A DNA stretch of 64,000 bases from Nosema muscidifuracis (GCA_028335825.1 JAIOKI010000019.1:186001-250000); one strand, 5' to 3'. Positions 32,259 to 41,854 are shown, numbered from the stretch's first letter. Notes: a model not told the origin generated them from the letters alone. Numbers and translations are program-made.

Positions 32259-32600
32259 TCATTTTCTTTCATACTTAGATAAAGTAATACTTTCCATAGT
32301 AAAAAATAAGCTTTCATAGAAATCTGCAATTCTAAATTCTGTACAATACAACATAATTTTATCTTCTTTTATAAATAAATTACAAAATATTAAAATTCTC
32401 TTCTTTGGAATTTTGAAATCTCTCTTCTTAAAAATTCCTATTTCTCCAGTATAATCTAAAAATCTAAAATATTTAGAACTACTTTCTAAACATATTCCAC
32501 ACAATTCTATACTGAATATATATTTATTGAAGTATTTGATATTTTTATTACATATTTTAAGATCTTTTATATTTTGTACAAGTAACTTCTTTCTTATCAT
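32259..32600 (-). CDS. Small protein, possible OB-fold
   Basis: The 113-residue protein has a strand-rich pattern with YFRFLDYTGEIGIFKK (about 44-59), which resembles the strand 2-3 turn of RPA2-type OB folds (hydrophobic strand, Asp-x-Thr-Gly, hydrophobic strand), and further strands after it. The start is 41 bases downstream of the stop of the RecA-like gene on the same strand, and no CCC motif precedes it, so the two may share a transcript. The OB-fold assignment is inference. If right, candidates include an RPA-, Stn1- or Rmi2-like factor. Confidence 0.5.
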   Translation of the reverse strand: MIRKKLLVQNIKDLKICNKNIKYFNKYIFSIELCGICLESSSKYFRFLDYTGEIGIFKKRDFKIPKKRILIFCNLFIKEDKIMLYCTEFRIADFYESLFFTMESITLSKYERK

Positions 32601-32641
32601 TTGATAATATCGGCAAATCTTAATGTTTTTTTTTTATTAAA

Positions 32642-33214
32642 TCATCCTGTAAATACAATAAAATTTTTATAAATATTTACTTTATAGTAGAATTTTAAAT
32701 CTATTGGACATTTTACTATCTCTATAATTTTATCCTTATTTTTCTTATATAAATGATATCTAGTATTCACATGATATTCATAATTTAAACCAAATTTGTA
32801 ATTAAAAAACATCTTACTATTTAGAAATTGAGGTGTAGTATTATTTACTAAAAGAACTTTCATATTATATTTAAAAATCATATTTTTGAGAAAATATATC
32901 ATCTTTGTTATTTTATGATGACTATTATTATCTAGAAAAATTATACTACTTAAATTATCAATAATAAGTAATTCAATAAAAAAATATTTACAATTTCTTA
33001 TCGATATTAATAAATCATCTAATGATTGAACAAGTTTGATATAAACATCTGTTGTTGGATTTTCATATCTTTTAATACAAAAATTTGTTGATGTTATGTA
33101 CATAGTTACGTATTTTTTACTTTCTTCTATACAAATAGCTGTTTTTCCTGTATTAGAATCCCCAATAATTTCTGTAATCCCAAAATATTTTAACATGGGA
33201 ACAAAATCTAACAT
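32642..33214 (-). CDS. RecA-fold ATPase, Rad51-paralogue-like
   Basis: The 190-residue protein has Walker A GDSNTGKT at 18-25 and a Walker B-like strand IELLIIDNL with Asp86, in the spacing of RecA/Rad51 cores. There is no N-terminal helix-hairpin-helix domain and the C-terminal half is short, so it is a minimal core like Rad51-paralogue or XRCC2-type proteins rather than Rad51 or Dmc1. A role in recombinational repair is inferred. No CCC motif is close; the sense strand has GGG about 34 bases upstream. Confidence 0.65.
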   Translation of the reverse strand: MLDFVPMLKYFGITEIIGDSNTGKTAICIEESKKYVTMYITSTNFCIKRYENPTTDVYIKLVQSLDDLLISIRNCKYFFIELLIIDNLSSIIFLDNNSHHKITKMIYFLKNMIFKYNMKVLLVNNTTPQFLNSKMFFNYKFGLNYEYHVNTRYHLYKKNKDKIIEIVKCPIDLKFYYKVNIYKNFIVFTG

Positions 33215-33311
33215 TTTTTATATTCAATATTAAATCATATTGAATATCCCTTTTGATTTTTTCTTTTTTCACTATAGTATCTTTTTTAAAACCCTCTTTA
33301 TAAACAAATAG

Positions 33312-33776
33312 ATGGAAACATTTCAAGAAAGTATTCCTTATTTAGCTATTATAATAGGAATGATACTACTAGTAAGTTGTACAGCATATGGTTCATGCTA
33401 TGGTATGGCACTCACAGCTACATCTTCATCCCTTTACACAGAAAAAAAACAGATCATAACTTTTACATATATAGCTACTATAATGTCATCTACAATATTT
33501 TTCCAAGGATTTATCCTTGTAATGATAATATCAAGAAGAATTGATCTCAAATACAGTATTTTATCTTCTATTTGTGATACATGTTCTTGTTTAATTCTTG
33601 CTGGTGTAGGATATACTGTGGGTATACTTATGGGAAGTATAAGTAAGAAAGGATTTAAAGTTTTGTATAATGATTCATCCTTTTCAATATCATTTATACT
33701 TTTATATGCTACTGCTGAAGTTATACTCTTATTTGCATTTATGGCTTCCTTGATTATTAGAAATATGAGTTCTTAA
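33312..33776 (+). CDS. VMA3: V-type ATPase proteolipid (c-ring) subunit
   Basis: The 154-residue protein has four hydrophobic helices (about 9-33, 51-74, 87-110, 125-147), the standard c-subunit plan. Glu136 in helix 4 (ATAEVILLF) is at the position of the proton-carrying Glu of yeast Vma3. The Gly-rich first helix (YGSCYGMAL) also fits. It forms the membrane rotor of the proton pump. Vma11 (c') is an alternative that cannot be excluded; c'' is unlikely because it has an extra helix and a different essential Glu. A CCC motif is at 33292-33294, 17 bases before the ATG. Confidence 0.8.
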   Translation: METFQESIPYLAIIIGMILLVSCTAYGSCYGMALTATSSSLYTEKKQIITFTYIATIMSSTIFFQGFILVMIISRRIDLKYSILSSICDTCSCLILAGVGYTVGILMGSISKKGFKVLYNDSSFSISFILLYATAEVILLFAFMASLIIRNMSS

Positions 33777-33956
33777 TAAAATTATGCAAATATTTTTTTT
33801 TAAATACTTTTTTGCATAAACATTTTATAAACAAAGTTCCTAATAAAAATATTCAAATAATTATTTCTATAAACTGAAAATATTTATTTAAAGCTATCTA
33901 ACCATTTATGGATATTTTTTTTGTACTAACAAAATAAACATTTTATAATATTTGAT

Positions 33957-34313
33957 TTAATATATTGTGTTGTAAAAATCATTCCCTCTTTCATCTTCAT
34001 TATTATATGATCGATACGTATCTTCATTTCCTATTTTTTTGTTAATAAATTTTGCTAGTAAAATTGACTCCTTAAGAAAAATAGGCTTTCCAGCTACTTT
34101 ACTCAATCTCATGAATGTTTTTCTTACTTTTGGATCTTTTGTCAAGTTAAGCTCTTCACATAGATTATAATACAACTTAAGGATATCTAAATCCGAGTCG
34201 ATGCGTTCTTGGGTAAAGAAATCTGCAGGAATAAGCATAAATGTTTGTTTATGTATTTTGTTTTTTATAAATCTTTTGATCAATAAAAAAATAATAAAAA
34301 AAATACCACCCAT
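33957..34313 (-). CDS. Small protein of unknown function, possibly membrane-anchored
   Basis: From the upstream ATG it is 118 residues with a hydrophobic N-terminal segment (IFFIIFLLI, 4-12). From a second ATG at 34238 it is 93 residues and soluble. The body (FFTQERIDSDLDILKLYY...RKTFMRLSKVAGKPIF) is well conserved-looking and helical but not recognised. The longer start lies only 6 bases from the divergent TFIIA start, and the divergent gene's CCACCC motif falls inside its first codons, so the start is uncertain. Confidence 0.6.
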   Translation of the reverse strand: MGGIFFIIFLLIKRFIKNKIHKQTFMLIPADFFTQERIDSDLDILKLYYNLCEELNLTKDPKVRKTFMRLSKVAGKPIFLKESILLAKFINKKIGNEDTYRSYNNEDERGNDFYNTIY

Positions 34314-34319
34314 AAAATC

Positions 34320-34715
34320 ATGAATCTAGAAATGTCGAGAATTTATACAGATTTAATTGAAGAAGTTTTAACCAAATTGGAAATAGAAGGAGAACCAGAA
34401 GGTATTGGTCGAAATATAATTTTTGATATACAAAATGGATGGAGACAGAATATACGTGATTGGTATGAAAAAAGTAGTGAAGAAGATCCAAGACTTGTTA
34501 TTCATGCTCAACCAGAAGAGAGTAGCAATGATGTTTATCAATCTTCTGATGAAGAGTATGAAAGCATGGAAGATACGTCTAATTTTTTAATGTGTATGTA
34601 TGTTAAAGTTACAAGAACTAAATGTAAATATAAATGTAATTTCAAACAAGGATTCGTTAATTTGGGTAATGTTGATTTTGCTTTTTCTAATGCTCAGGGC
34701 GAACTTGAATGGTAA
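34320..34715 (+). CDS. TOA1: TFIIA large subunit
   Basis: The 131-residue protein has the N-terminal four-helix-bundle segment (SRIYTDLIEEVLTKLEIE) and the C-terminal beta-barrel segment (YVKVTRTKCKYKCNFKQG...FAFSNAQGELEW) that define TFIIA alpha/beta; the C-terminal KVTRTK and GELEW blocks are diagnostic. The long linker of yeast Toa1 is almost gone. TFIIA stabilises TBP on promoters. The CCC motif (34309-34311) is 8 bases before the first ATG. A second ATG at 34332 (MSRIYTDL) would match the family start better. Confidence 0.92.
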   Translation: MNLEMSRIYTDLIEEVLTKLEIEGEPEGIGRNIIFDIQNGWRQNIRDWYEKSSEEDPRLVIHAQPEESSNDVYQSSDEEYESMEDTSNFLMCMYVKVTRTKCKYKCNFKQGFVNLGNVDFAFSNAQGELEW

Positions 34716-34878
34716 ATAAATTATTTAAATATCATTTGTTAATATATAAAACAAGCTTTAGTACATTAAATATTCAATCAATTTTTTTTAAATAATAATA
34801 CGTTAGAAAATAGTTTTAATATCATTCGATTGAAAAATTAGCTTTTGTTAACAGAGTTTCTAAATTTAATATTATTTG

Positions 34879-34881
34879 CCC
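34879..34881 (+). promoter_or_regulatory. CCC-like motif fixing the FEN1 start
   Basis: The sequence TTTGCCCTTAATG places CCC 3 bases before the ATG at 34885. The open frame extends 9 bases further upstream through a TTG, but the motif and the family's MGIK start favour 34885. Confidence 0.7.
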
Positions 34882-34884
34882 TTA

Positions 34885-35928
34885 ATGGGTATAAAACAGC
34901 TATCCCAATTATTAAAAGAGAACTGTAAAAAAGGAATCAAAGAAAAACCAATCCAATTTTATTCATATAAAAAGATAGGCATTGATACTTCAATGTTTAT
35001 ATACCAATTTCTTATAGCAGTCCGAGCAGATGGAAATACATTAGGTGTAGGAGATAATACTACCTCACACTTAGTAGGAATGTTTTACAGAACTATACGA
35101 TTAGTTGAATCAGGTATAATTCCAGTATTCATTTTTGATGGTAAACCACCTGAAATGAAAATACATGAATTAAAAAAGAGAACTGAACGAAGAGAAAAAG
35201 CTGAGGAAGATTTAAAAAAGGCCGAAGAATTAGAAGATAAAAATCTTATAGAAAAACATGAGAAAAGGAAAGTAAAAGTTAATGAAGAACATGTAAATGA
35301 TTGTAAAAAATTATTGTCACTTTTAGGTATTCCTTATTTTACAGCTCCAAGCGAAGCTGAAGCCTTTTGTGCATACCTATGTAAAAAGAAATTTATACAT
35401 GGTGTAGCTACTGAAGATATGGATGCTTTAACATTTGGAAGTCCCATTTTGTTAAGAAATTTTACTGCCTCTGCTACTAAAAAAATACCAATTATAGAGT
35501 ACAATCTCGAAGAATGTCTTAAAGATCTTGAGCTTGATATGCCTAGCTTTGTTGATCTATGTATTCTTTTAGGATGTGATTATACAGAATCTTTAAAGGG
35601 TATAGGAATGAAAAGAGGACTAAGTTTAATAAAAAAACATGGCAATATTGAAAATATATTAAAAAATGAGAAAATAGAGGTTAGTGAAACATTTGAATAT
35701 ATAAAGGCTCGTGAAATGTTTTCTTTATTATCAAATATTGATGTAGAAATTAATCAAAATGAATTCGTTATTAAATGTGACAAAGTTAATTTAGAAGAGA
35801 TCAAAAATTTTTTAGTTAAAGAAAAGAATTTTGATGAAGTACGAGTAATTAGAGGTGTCGAGAAGTATTTAAGTTTCAGAAAAAAATCTAAACAATCAAA
35901 TCTTGATGCATTTTTTACAAAAAAATAA
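34885..35928 (+). CDS. FEN1: Flap endonuclease 1
   Basis: The 347-residue protein starts MGIKQLSQLL, the family N-terminus. The N region carries IGIDTSMFIYQFL (metal-binding Asp) and FDGKPPEMK. The I region has APSEAEAFCAYLCKKKFIHGVATEDMDALTFG with the acidic cluster, and IDLC-type ILLGCDYTESLKGIG follows (helix-hairpin-helix). The C-terminal QSNLDAFF is a PCNA-interacting PIP box, followed by a short basic end. It removes 5' flaps in Okazaki fragment maturation and base-excision repair (yeast Rad27). Length is close to the family norm, so no reduction is seen here. Confidence 0.97.
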   Translation: MGIKQLSQLLKENCKKGIKEKPIQFYSYKKIGIDTSMFIYQFLIAVRADGNTLGVGDNTTSHLVGMFYRTIRLVESGIIPVFIFDGKPPEMKIHELKKRTERREKAEEDLKKAEELEDKNLIEKHEKRKVKVNEEHVNDCKKLLSLLGIPYFTAPSEAEAFCAYLCKKKFIHGVATEDMDALTFGSPILLRNFTASATKKIPIIEYNLEECLKDLELDMPSFVDLCILLGCDYTESLKGIGMKRGLSLIKKHGNIENILKNEKIEVSETFEYIKAREMFSLLSNIDVEINQNEFVIKCDKVNLEEIKNFLVKEKNFDEVRVIRGVEKYLSFRKKSKQSNLDAFFTKK

Positions 35929-36204
35929 TTTAAGTACTAAAATTAATTTTTAATATTAAATGTTTTTGTTAAAATTATTTCTTAATAATAATTATTTTAT
36001 GAGTATTTTGTGGAATATAAAAAGGAAAAAAATTACAGTACAAGTGACTCTAACTAGCAGCTATGAGATGCGAAATATAGAGAATGTTTATAAGCTTACT
36101 TTCATTTAAAAGGATTCTGTAAAAGACAAAAGAAATTCAAAATAGATTAATTTATTAAAATAGTGGAAAATTCTATTCTCATATTTTCAATTAAGATACT
36201 AAAA

Positions 36205-37104
36205 TTATTTGTCAATATAATTTCTTAAATTTTTTAAATATTGAGGAGAATTCAATGATATATATTCTTTTAAATCACTACTATCAAACAACAAAGATCC
36301 TCTATTATTGATAAATCCAAAATCTAAAAGATCACAATATGCTATAAAAATATCTTTGTGAGTAGATTTTTTTAATTCTTTACATCTCAAAATAAATTTC
36401 TTAAATTCTGTAACTACAGTGTTGCTCGATAAATTTTTATGAGATGATAAAATCAGAATAGCTAGATGAATATTATTTAACAATGAAAATGCAGTATTCA
36501 AAGTATATTGTTCAAATTTGTACTTCCACATATTCAAAAGCTTTACTAAAATAAGAACAGAAGGATCAACATCATATTGATGATTAACTTCATCTAATTT
36601 AGTTTTAGCAGTCAAACTATTTATATATTTTTGTTTCTTAGCTTTTGTTAGACTATTTACAGTTATTTTCTTATTAATTAAATAATTAAAAAGATCAATG
36701 TATTCAGATCTCTCAATAGATCTAAGAACACAAATTTGATTAGAAAACCTAGACCTAACTCTTTTTTCCATATTGTCTATAACAAGACAATTTGTTGAAT
36801 AAAAAATTATTTTATATATTTTTTTTTCACATAGCTCTAGATAATAATATAAAAAAGTATTATTTTCCATTGATTGATTTCCTTCAGTTTTTATAATTAC
36901 GAGGGTGTTTTTTTTTATATCTTGCTTTTTATCTACATATTCAACATCCCAATCTTCTTTTTTAAAAAAATTTGATACTTCTGAAATAACTACATCAGTG
37001 ATATATTCATCAACAAAACTTATCAAAATATTTGTATTATCCAATAAATATTCTCGTATGAAGTTAATTTCGTTTTTATAAATCTTTTTTAAAAATACCT
37101 TCAT
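36205..37104 (-). CDS. ORC4: Origin recognition complex subunit 4, reduced
   Basis: The 299-residue protein carries the Orc4 hallmark MEKRVRSRFSNQICVL (about 111-126; arginine-finger region) preceded by a sensor-1-like strand ending in STN. The C-terminal winged-helix region (LLNNIHLAILILSSHK...VVTEFKKFI...DLLDFGFINN) matches human ORC4 in order and spacing. No Walker A GxxGxGKT is present in the N-terminal third. In the complex, Orc4 supplies the arginine finger to the Orc1 ATPase, a role this protein could still fill. The CCC motif (37109-37111) lies 4 bases before the ATG. An ORC1 gene is 5 kb away. Confidence 0.8.
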   Translation of the reverse strand: MKVFLKKIYKNEINFIREYLLDNTNILISFVDEYITDVVISEVSNFFKKEDWDVEYVDKKQDIKKNTLVIIKTEGNQSMENNTFLYYYLELCEKKIYKIIFYSTNCLVIDNMEKRVRSRFSNQICVLRSIERSEYIDLFNYLINKKITVNSLTKAKKQKYINSLTAKTKLDEVNHQYDVDPSVLILVKLLNMWKYKFEQYTLNTAFSLLNNIHLAILILSSHKNLSSNTVVTEFKKFILRCKELKKSTHKDIFIAYCDLLDFGFINNRGSLLFDSSDLKEYISLNSPQYLKNLRNYIDK

Positions 37105-37404
37105 TTAAGGGAATAAATTTTATTAAAATAAATCGTAATTCTTTAATTAGTAAAAAATACAGTTAAATTTGACAAAACTTTTAGTTAGAAAGTATTTCTT
37201 GTAAGATTTAAACACTTTTTTATAAATAACATATTTTTACTTATTTTCAATAATTTGAATATTAATCAATCATTTGTATACAAATAAAGTTATTTGATGA
37301 ATTTTAGTCCTTTATAAGATTTTAAAGTCTGAAACTTTTATTTGTTTCATAAATTTATTGTATTTGTTAATCAATAATAGAAAATAAAAAAATAAACCCT
37401 AAGC
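37105..37404. other. AT-rich divergent spacer
   Basis: This holds only the two promoter motifs, at 37109-37111 (for ORC4, minus strand) and 37397-37399 (for PIK1). Nothing else was seen. Confidence 0.5.
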
Positions 37405-39675
37405 ATGAAAAATGAAGAATCAAATCTTTGGCTTAAAAAGCTAATCAATACGGAAAAGCTTGATGCTTGGCTTGCTGTATCATTTCTTTATAGATATCCT
37501 ACCATTGGTATACATGAATACATTTGTAAAAAGTTGAAATATGCTGATAATACTTTAATAGTAATTCCACAACTAGTACACATCTTTTTATATCATTCTG
37601 ATAGTGATGTAAGTAAACCAATCTACAATTTGTTAAAATATTGGTCAATCAAATCTCGTAAATTTTTCTTATCTTTATATTTTTATTTAAAATCTAGCAT
37701 AGACAATGTAGAAAACGAAAAATCAATTCAATGTTTTTTTTTAATATGTGATATGATAAAAAATGAAAGTAGGATTAGAAGTAAAAATACTAAAATGTTA
37801 CAAGTACAACTTAAATATGGCAGAAAAATTCATAGGACTATTGGATTGGGCAAAGAAAAAAAAAGTTTTCCTGATTTTGATGGAATATTTTTATTTTTGT
37901 TAAGATCTGTTAGTTGGGTAGCTGATTTAAAAATGTTTAAAAAAATACGAGATTATGAAAAAGTATTTCAACAGACAAAAAATGTATCTAATATCAATTT
38001 TATAGCTGATCTAAGTTCAGGAAATGCATTTAAATCTGATTCTATAAAGAGTAGTATAATATTTATTGAATCTTTGATTGAAATTTCTAATAGGTTAAAG
38101 AAGTTACCAAAAAATCTTAGACAGAAAGGATTGGAAATGGAGCTAAAACTTTTAAATTGTAATTTACCAGAAAAATTAACATTACCATTTTTTAATTCAA
38201 AATATATTTTATCAGTACGTACAGAATATTCAAATATGTTGAGTTCTGCTGAGAATACACCTTATTTAGTAGCATTTGAAATAGCAGATGAAACAAAACC
38301 TAAGAAAACATTTGTCAACGAAGAATTAAAAAATGCAGCTTTTTTAATGCAACAAATAAATGCAGTATCAGGATTAGCATACATAAGTGATATTAATAAT
38401 ATTAAAGAAAATATTATAATTTCTCTTGAGAAGATTTTAGAAGCTGAAAGATTTAATTCTGATACAAATTCAATTAGTTTAGAAAGATTGAGTATTAAAC
38501 CTATAAATAAGAAAATTAATGAAAAGAAGAGACAGTTAATGCATTTAAAAAAGAAATCAGAAATAAATGTTAATGAATCATTTGAAGAATCAGCTTTAAA
38601 AATAATTACTGAATATAAAAATGATAATGAAGGAACAGAAGATATTGAATTTGAAAATGAAGAGAATACTTCAGATGAAGATATGAAAAAATTATTTTTT
38701 TCAGAAGAAGAAACTAGAGTATATGAGTCTACTACTGAAAATAATTCAGAATTAATTCCTTCTACTGAAATTGTTATAGCTGAAAGTTTAACAAAAAATG
38801 AAAATGTAGATGATTTAAATATTTACCAAAATGAATGGGATATTCGAGAAAATAATTTACGTATAAATTCAGAATTTTCAGGATTAAAAAATTGGAGATT
38901 AGTTAGTTTAATTGTTAAAACTGGTTGTAGTTTAAAACAAGAAATTATAGCATATCAAATATTATGTGAAATGAAGAAAATATGGGAAGAAGAAAAGAAA
39001 GATATTTGGATAAGAGTGTATCAAATATATTTTGTAAATAATAATGCTGGTCTTGTAGAAACAGTTCAAAATGCTTATTCTATACATAAAATTAAGGAGA
39101 TAGGTAAACAAGTTAATAGAAATTATAGTTTAAAAACTTATTTTATTGAGAAATTTGGAGCAGATACAGAAGAATATAAAAACGCTACACATAATTTTTT
39201 AATTTCTCTAGTTGGTTATTCACTTGCTAGTTATTTGTTACAAATTAAGGATAGACATAATGGGAATATTTTATTAGATACAGAAGGTCATATCATACAC
39301 GTAGATTTTGGATTTATTTTAGGAGATCATCCAGGATTTTATTGTGTAGAAATTGCACCTTTTAAATTTTCAAATGAATATGATGAATTACTTAAAGATT
39401 TTCTTGAAGATTTTAAGATACTTTTTTTAGAAGGATTCTGTGCATTAAGAAAACATAGTGAAAGGTTATGTCGTATTATAGAAATGCTTTCTGAGAACAG
39501 TGATTTAAAATGTATTAACAAAAGAGTTCTGTTTAATTTTAAAGATAGACTTAAATTAGAAATGAGTGATAAAGAAATCGAATCCTATGTATTATTTTTA
39601 ATTAATAAGAGTTTTAATAGTATGGGAACAGGATTGTATGATTCTTTTCAATATTTTTCCAATGGATATCTTTAG
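37405..39675 (+). CDS. PIK1: Phosphatidylinositol 4-kinase, Pik1/PI4KB type
   Basis: The 756-residue protein begins with a PIK-type helical domain (LDAWLAVSFLYRYPTIGIHEYICKKL). The C-terminal lipid-kinase domain has the catalytic loop DRHNGN at about 616-621 and DFG at 634-636, in the Pik1-type context QIKDRHNGNILLD...HVDFGFILGDHPG...EIAPFKF. It converts phosphatidylinositol to PI4P, chiefly at the Golgi. An acidic Glu/Asp/Asn-rich linker lies at about 405-475. It is shorter than yeast Pik1 (about 1066 residues). Stt4 is less likely because of the DHPG and EIAPFK context. The CCC motif (37397-37399) is 5 bases before the ATG. Confidence 0.9.
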   Translation: MKNEESNLWLKKLINTEKLDAWLAVSFLYRYPTIGIHEYICKKLKYADNTLIVIPQLVHIFLYHSDSDVSKPIYNLLKYWSIKSRKFFLSLYFYLKSSIDNVENEKSIQCFFLICDMIKNESRIRSKNTKMLQVQLKYGRKIHRTIGLGKEKKSFPDFDGIFLFLLRSVSWVADLKMFKKIRDYEKVFQQTKNVSNINFIADLSSGNAFKSDSIKSSIIFIESLIEISNRLKKLPKNLRQKGLEMELKLLNCNLPEKLTLPFFNSKYILSVRTEYSNMLSSAENTPYLVAFEIADETKPKKTFVNEELKNAAFLMQQINAVSGLAYISDINNIKENIIISLEKILEAERFNSDTNSISLERLSIKPINKKINEKKRQLMHLKKKSEINVNESFEESALKIITEYKNDNEGTEDIEFENEENTSDEDMKKLFFSEEETRVYESTTENNSELIPSTEIVIAESLTKNENVDDLNIYQNEWDIRENNLRINSEFSGLKNWRLVSLIVKTGCSLKQEIIAYQILCEMKKIWEEEKKDIWIRVYQIYFVNNNAGLVETVQNAYSIHKIKEIGKQVNRNYSLKTYFIEKFGADTEEYKNATHNFLISLVGYSLASYLLQIKDRHNGNILLDTEGHIIHVDFGFILGDHPGFYCVEIAPFKFSNEYDELLKDFLEDFKILFLEGFCALRKHSERLCRIIEMLSENSDLKCINKRVLFNFKDRLKLEMSDKEIESYVLFLINKSFNSMGTGLYDSFQYFSNGYL

Positions 39676-40001
39676 ATTAAATTTTTATAAATGGGTGTTT
39701 AGATAATTTTTACTTCTTAAAAATAAAAGTCATATTTGTAATTAAATATTTATATATAATATTACATACTGCATATAATATTACATACTTCATATTTAAA
39801 ATCATACATATAAGATAATATATACTTCATATTTAAAATCATACATATAATATTACATACTTCATATATATATAATATTACATACTAAGTATAATATTAT
39901 ATCCTACATATTTAAAATCATACATATAAGATTACATATATTTAAAATTACTTTTTATATACTTAAAACCAAAGAGTTAATATTATATGCTTTAATTTAT
40001 T
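39676..40001. repeat. Spacer with repeated ATACTTCATATTTAAAATCAT words
   Basis: Six or more imperfect units built from TACATACTTCATAT, TTAAAATCATACATATAA and ATATTACATA fill 39755-39950 between two convergent genes. No gene was seen. Confidence 0.65.
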
Positions 40002-40910
40002 TTATATGTTTTCATCTACTTTTATTGCATTACACCAATCTGGAATATTTCCAAATTCAGTAGAAAAATATGTGCGCATAGCTGAATCATCTAATCCTAA
40101 AAAAATTACTCCTCCATCAGTTTCGAATGTATTTATAGGATATTCAGTTCTTATTCTATCAAAAATTTTATCATCAGAAAAAACTACAAATTCATTTTTA
40201 TCAGCACTAACTACAGATTTCCCTATCATTTTAACTTTTCTAATTTCAGATTCGTGTTTGTAACTAAAAAAATCTTTTTTAGATCTCAAATCGTAAATTT
40301 TAACAATTCCTTGTTCTGATCCAGTACAAAAATTTATTCCGTTAGATGAAAAAGACATTTGCATAAGATTTTCTTCAACATTTGTTGTTGAAATAACTTC
40401 ACCATTTCTTTGATCAATAAATTCAATTTTATTATCACCACAATATCCAATAAGTCCATGTACCAAATTTATATCTAAACTTTTTACACAATCAAGAGTT
40501 GTTAAATATGGATCACAAAACTTTCCTTCAATTAGATCGAATCTATAAAGTTCATTAGTTTTACCACATGCTAGTAACTGACAATTAAATTTATTATATT
40601 TCATATCGTAACATAATTTAGGCATTCTAATTCTTTCATGCATACCGTACTTAACATGAAATTCTACATACCTGTCTACTCTTAGTAATGCAAGTTTTTC
40701 TATGTTTTTTGATAATGAAACAATTTTCATTGGTTCTGATTCAAGATGTCTGTTACTTTTTTGAGAAATATTCGATAAATCATGAATCTTTACTGAAGGT
40801 TTATATGTACCAATAGAACCCAAATAATTACCACTTTCTGATAAACACATATCTAAACAAGCTACTGGATAGTCAAAATTCTTAAGTATCTTTGTTTCTT
40901 TAAAAGTCAT
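40002..40910 (-). CDS. ENP2: WD40 ribosome-biogenesis factor Enp2/NOL10
   Basis: The 302-residue beta-propeller protein shows family-specific blocks: FDYPVACLDMCLSESG..LGSIGTYKPSVKIHDL near the start, RYVEFHVKYGMHERIRMPKLCYDMKYN (about 79-105), YRFDLIEGKFCDPY and INLVHGLIGYCGD. These match Enp2/NOL10, an SSU processome component that acts in early 40S maturation. The family's basic C-terminal region (yeast Enp2 is about 707 residues) is missing, leaving just the propeller. The ACCC motif (40917-40919) is 6 bases before the ATG. Confidence 0.9.
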   Translation of the reverse strand: MTFKETKILKNFDYPVACLDMCLSESGNYLGSIGTYKPSVKIHDLSNISQKSNRHLESEPMKIVSLSKNIEKLALLRVDRYVEFHVKYGMHERIRMPKLCYDMKYNKFNCQLLACGKTNELYRFDLIEGKFCDPYLTTLDCVKSLDINLVHGLIGYCGDNKIEFIDQRNGEVISTTNVEENLMQMSFSSNGINFCTGSEQGIVKIYDLRSKKDFFSYKHESEIRKVKMIGKSVVSADKNEFVVFSDDKIFDRIRTEYPINTFETDGGVIFLGLDDSAMRTYFSTEFGNIPDWCNAIKVDENI

Positions 40911-41350
40911 CGTTATGGGTAAATAAAAAAATGATTATAATTATTAATAACAGAATTATAATTTTTATATTCTTTAGTAATTTATTTTTTTACTCTTATC
41001 ATATTAAAAAGTTACTAAGTTTTATTATAAATAGTAGGAAATATACTCAAATTATTTTTAATCTTAAGAAGTCACTAAGTTTCATTATAAATAGTGGGAA
41101 ATGTACTTAACGACTTATTTTAAATACTTAGAAGCTACTAAGTTTTATATTAGATAGTATAAAATACATGTAACAAATTATTTTTTCATTCAAAACAATA
41201 ATAAAATTGTAACAAGAAAATTCGTATAAGATTTCTTAAAATTAAGTAAAGACACATTCAAAAAATATTTATTTAAACTAATTTATTTGATAAATTTCAA
41301 TATCAAAATTTCAAAGATTTCTAACGTCATAAATTTTTATCAAAGATATT
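40911..41350. repeat. Spacer with two or three copies of an ACTAAGTTT-type unit
   Basis: AAG(T/C)(T/C)ACTAAGTTT(T/C)ATTATAAATAGT(A/G)GGAAAT recurs near 41010, 41070 and 41130 with a period of about 60. No gene was seen. Confidence 0.55.
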
Positions 41351-41854
41351 TTATAAAAAATCTTTAGATTTGTTATTAGTTCTAATAATTTTCTCCTTTA
41401 AAGAAGCAAACTTTTCTGGTGAAAAAGGAATTTTATTTTTTACAGCTTTATTGACACGATTAGAATTTTTTCGTAACTCATTTAAGTATTTTAATCTACA
41501 TGACTTCCTATTTTTTTCTGGAAACAATTCAGAAATTAATGTAAACTCAAGTCCACATAAAGACAAAGCATCAAAAAAATATTCAGTCTCATTTTTTGTC
41601 CATCGTACATTATTTCTTTTTTTAGAGTATGTGTTTGAAGTTATCACACCAGTATCTTCAAAAACTTCCATATCCTCGTTTCTATTAAGATTAACATACA
41701 TATCGTTATCATCAAGACAAATTTCTCCATTAATAATTTTCAATAGATTGGTTTCTTTATTATTTGATTTACGTATTTCTGTTGGGTTCTTTTTTATCTT
41801 TGTTGTTTCTTTAAAATTTGAGTTATCAAGATAAAACGATAATTTTTTATCCAT
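41351..41854 (-). CDS. BDP1: TFIIIB subunit B'' (Bdp1)
   Basis: The 167-residue protein has a SANT domain (RWTKNETEYFFDALSLCGLEF through ELFPEKNRKSCRLKYLNEL, about 87-129) in the form typical of Bdp1, where LFP(E/G)K/R(N/T)R and the following basic helix are diagnostic. With TBP and Brf1 it recruits RNA polymerase III. It is greatly reduced against yeast Bdp1 (about 594 residues). The open frame extends 12 bases upstream to a GTG, but the ATG at 41854 with CCCC 4 bases before it (41858-41861) is the better start. Confidence 0.88.
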   Translation of the reverse strand: MDKKLSFYLDNSNFKETTKIKKNPTEIRKSNNKETNLLKIINGEICLDDNDMYVNLNRNEDMEVFEDTGVITSNTYSKKRNNVRWTKNETEYFFDALSLCGLEFTLISELFPEKNRKSCRLKYLNELRKNSNRVNKAVKNKIPFSPEKFASLKEKIIRTNNKSKDFL

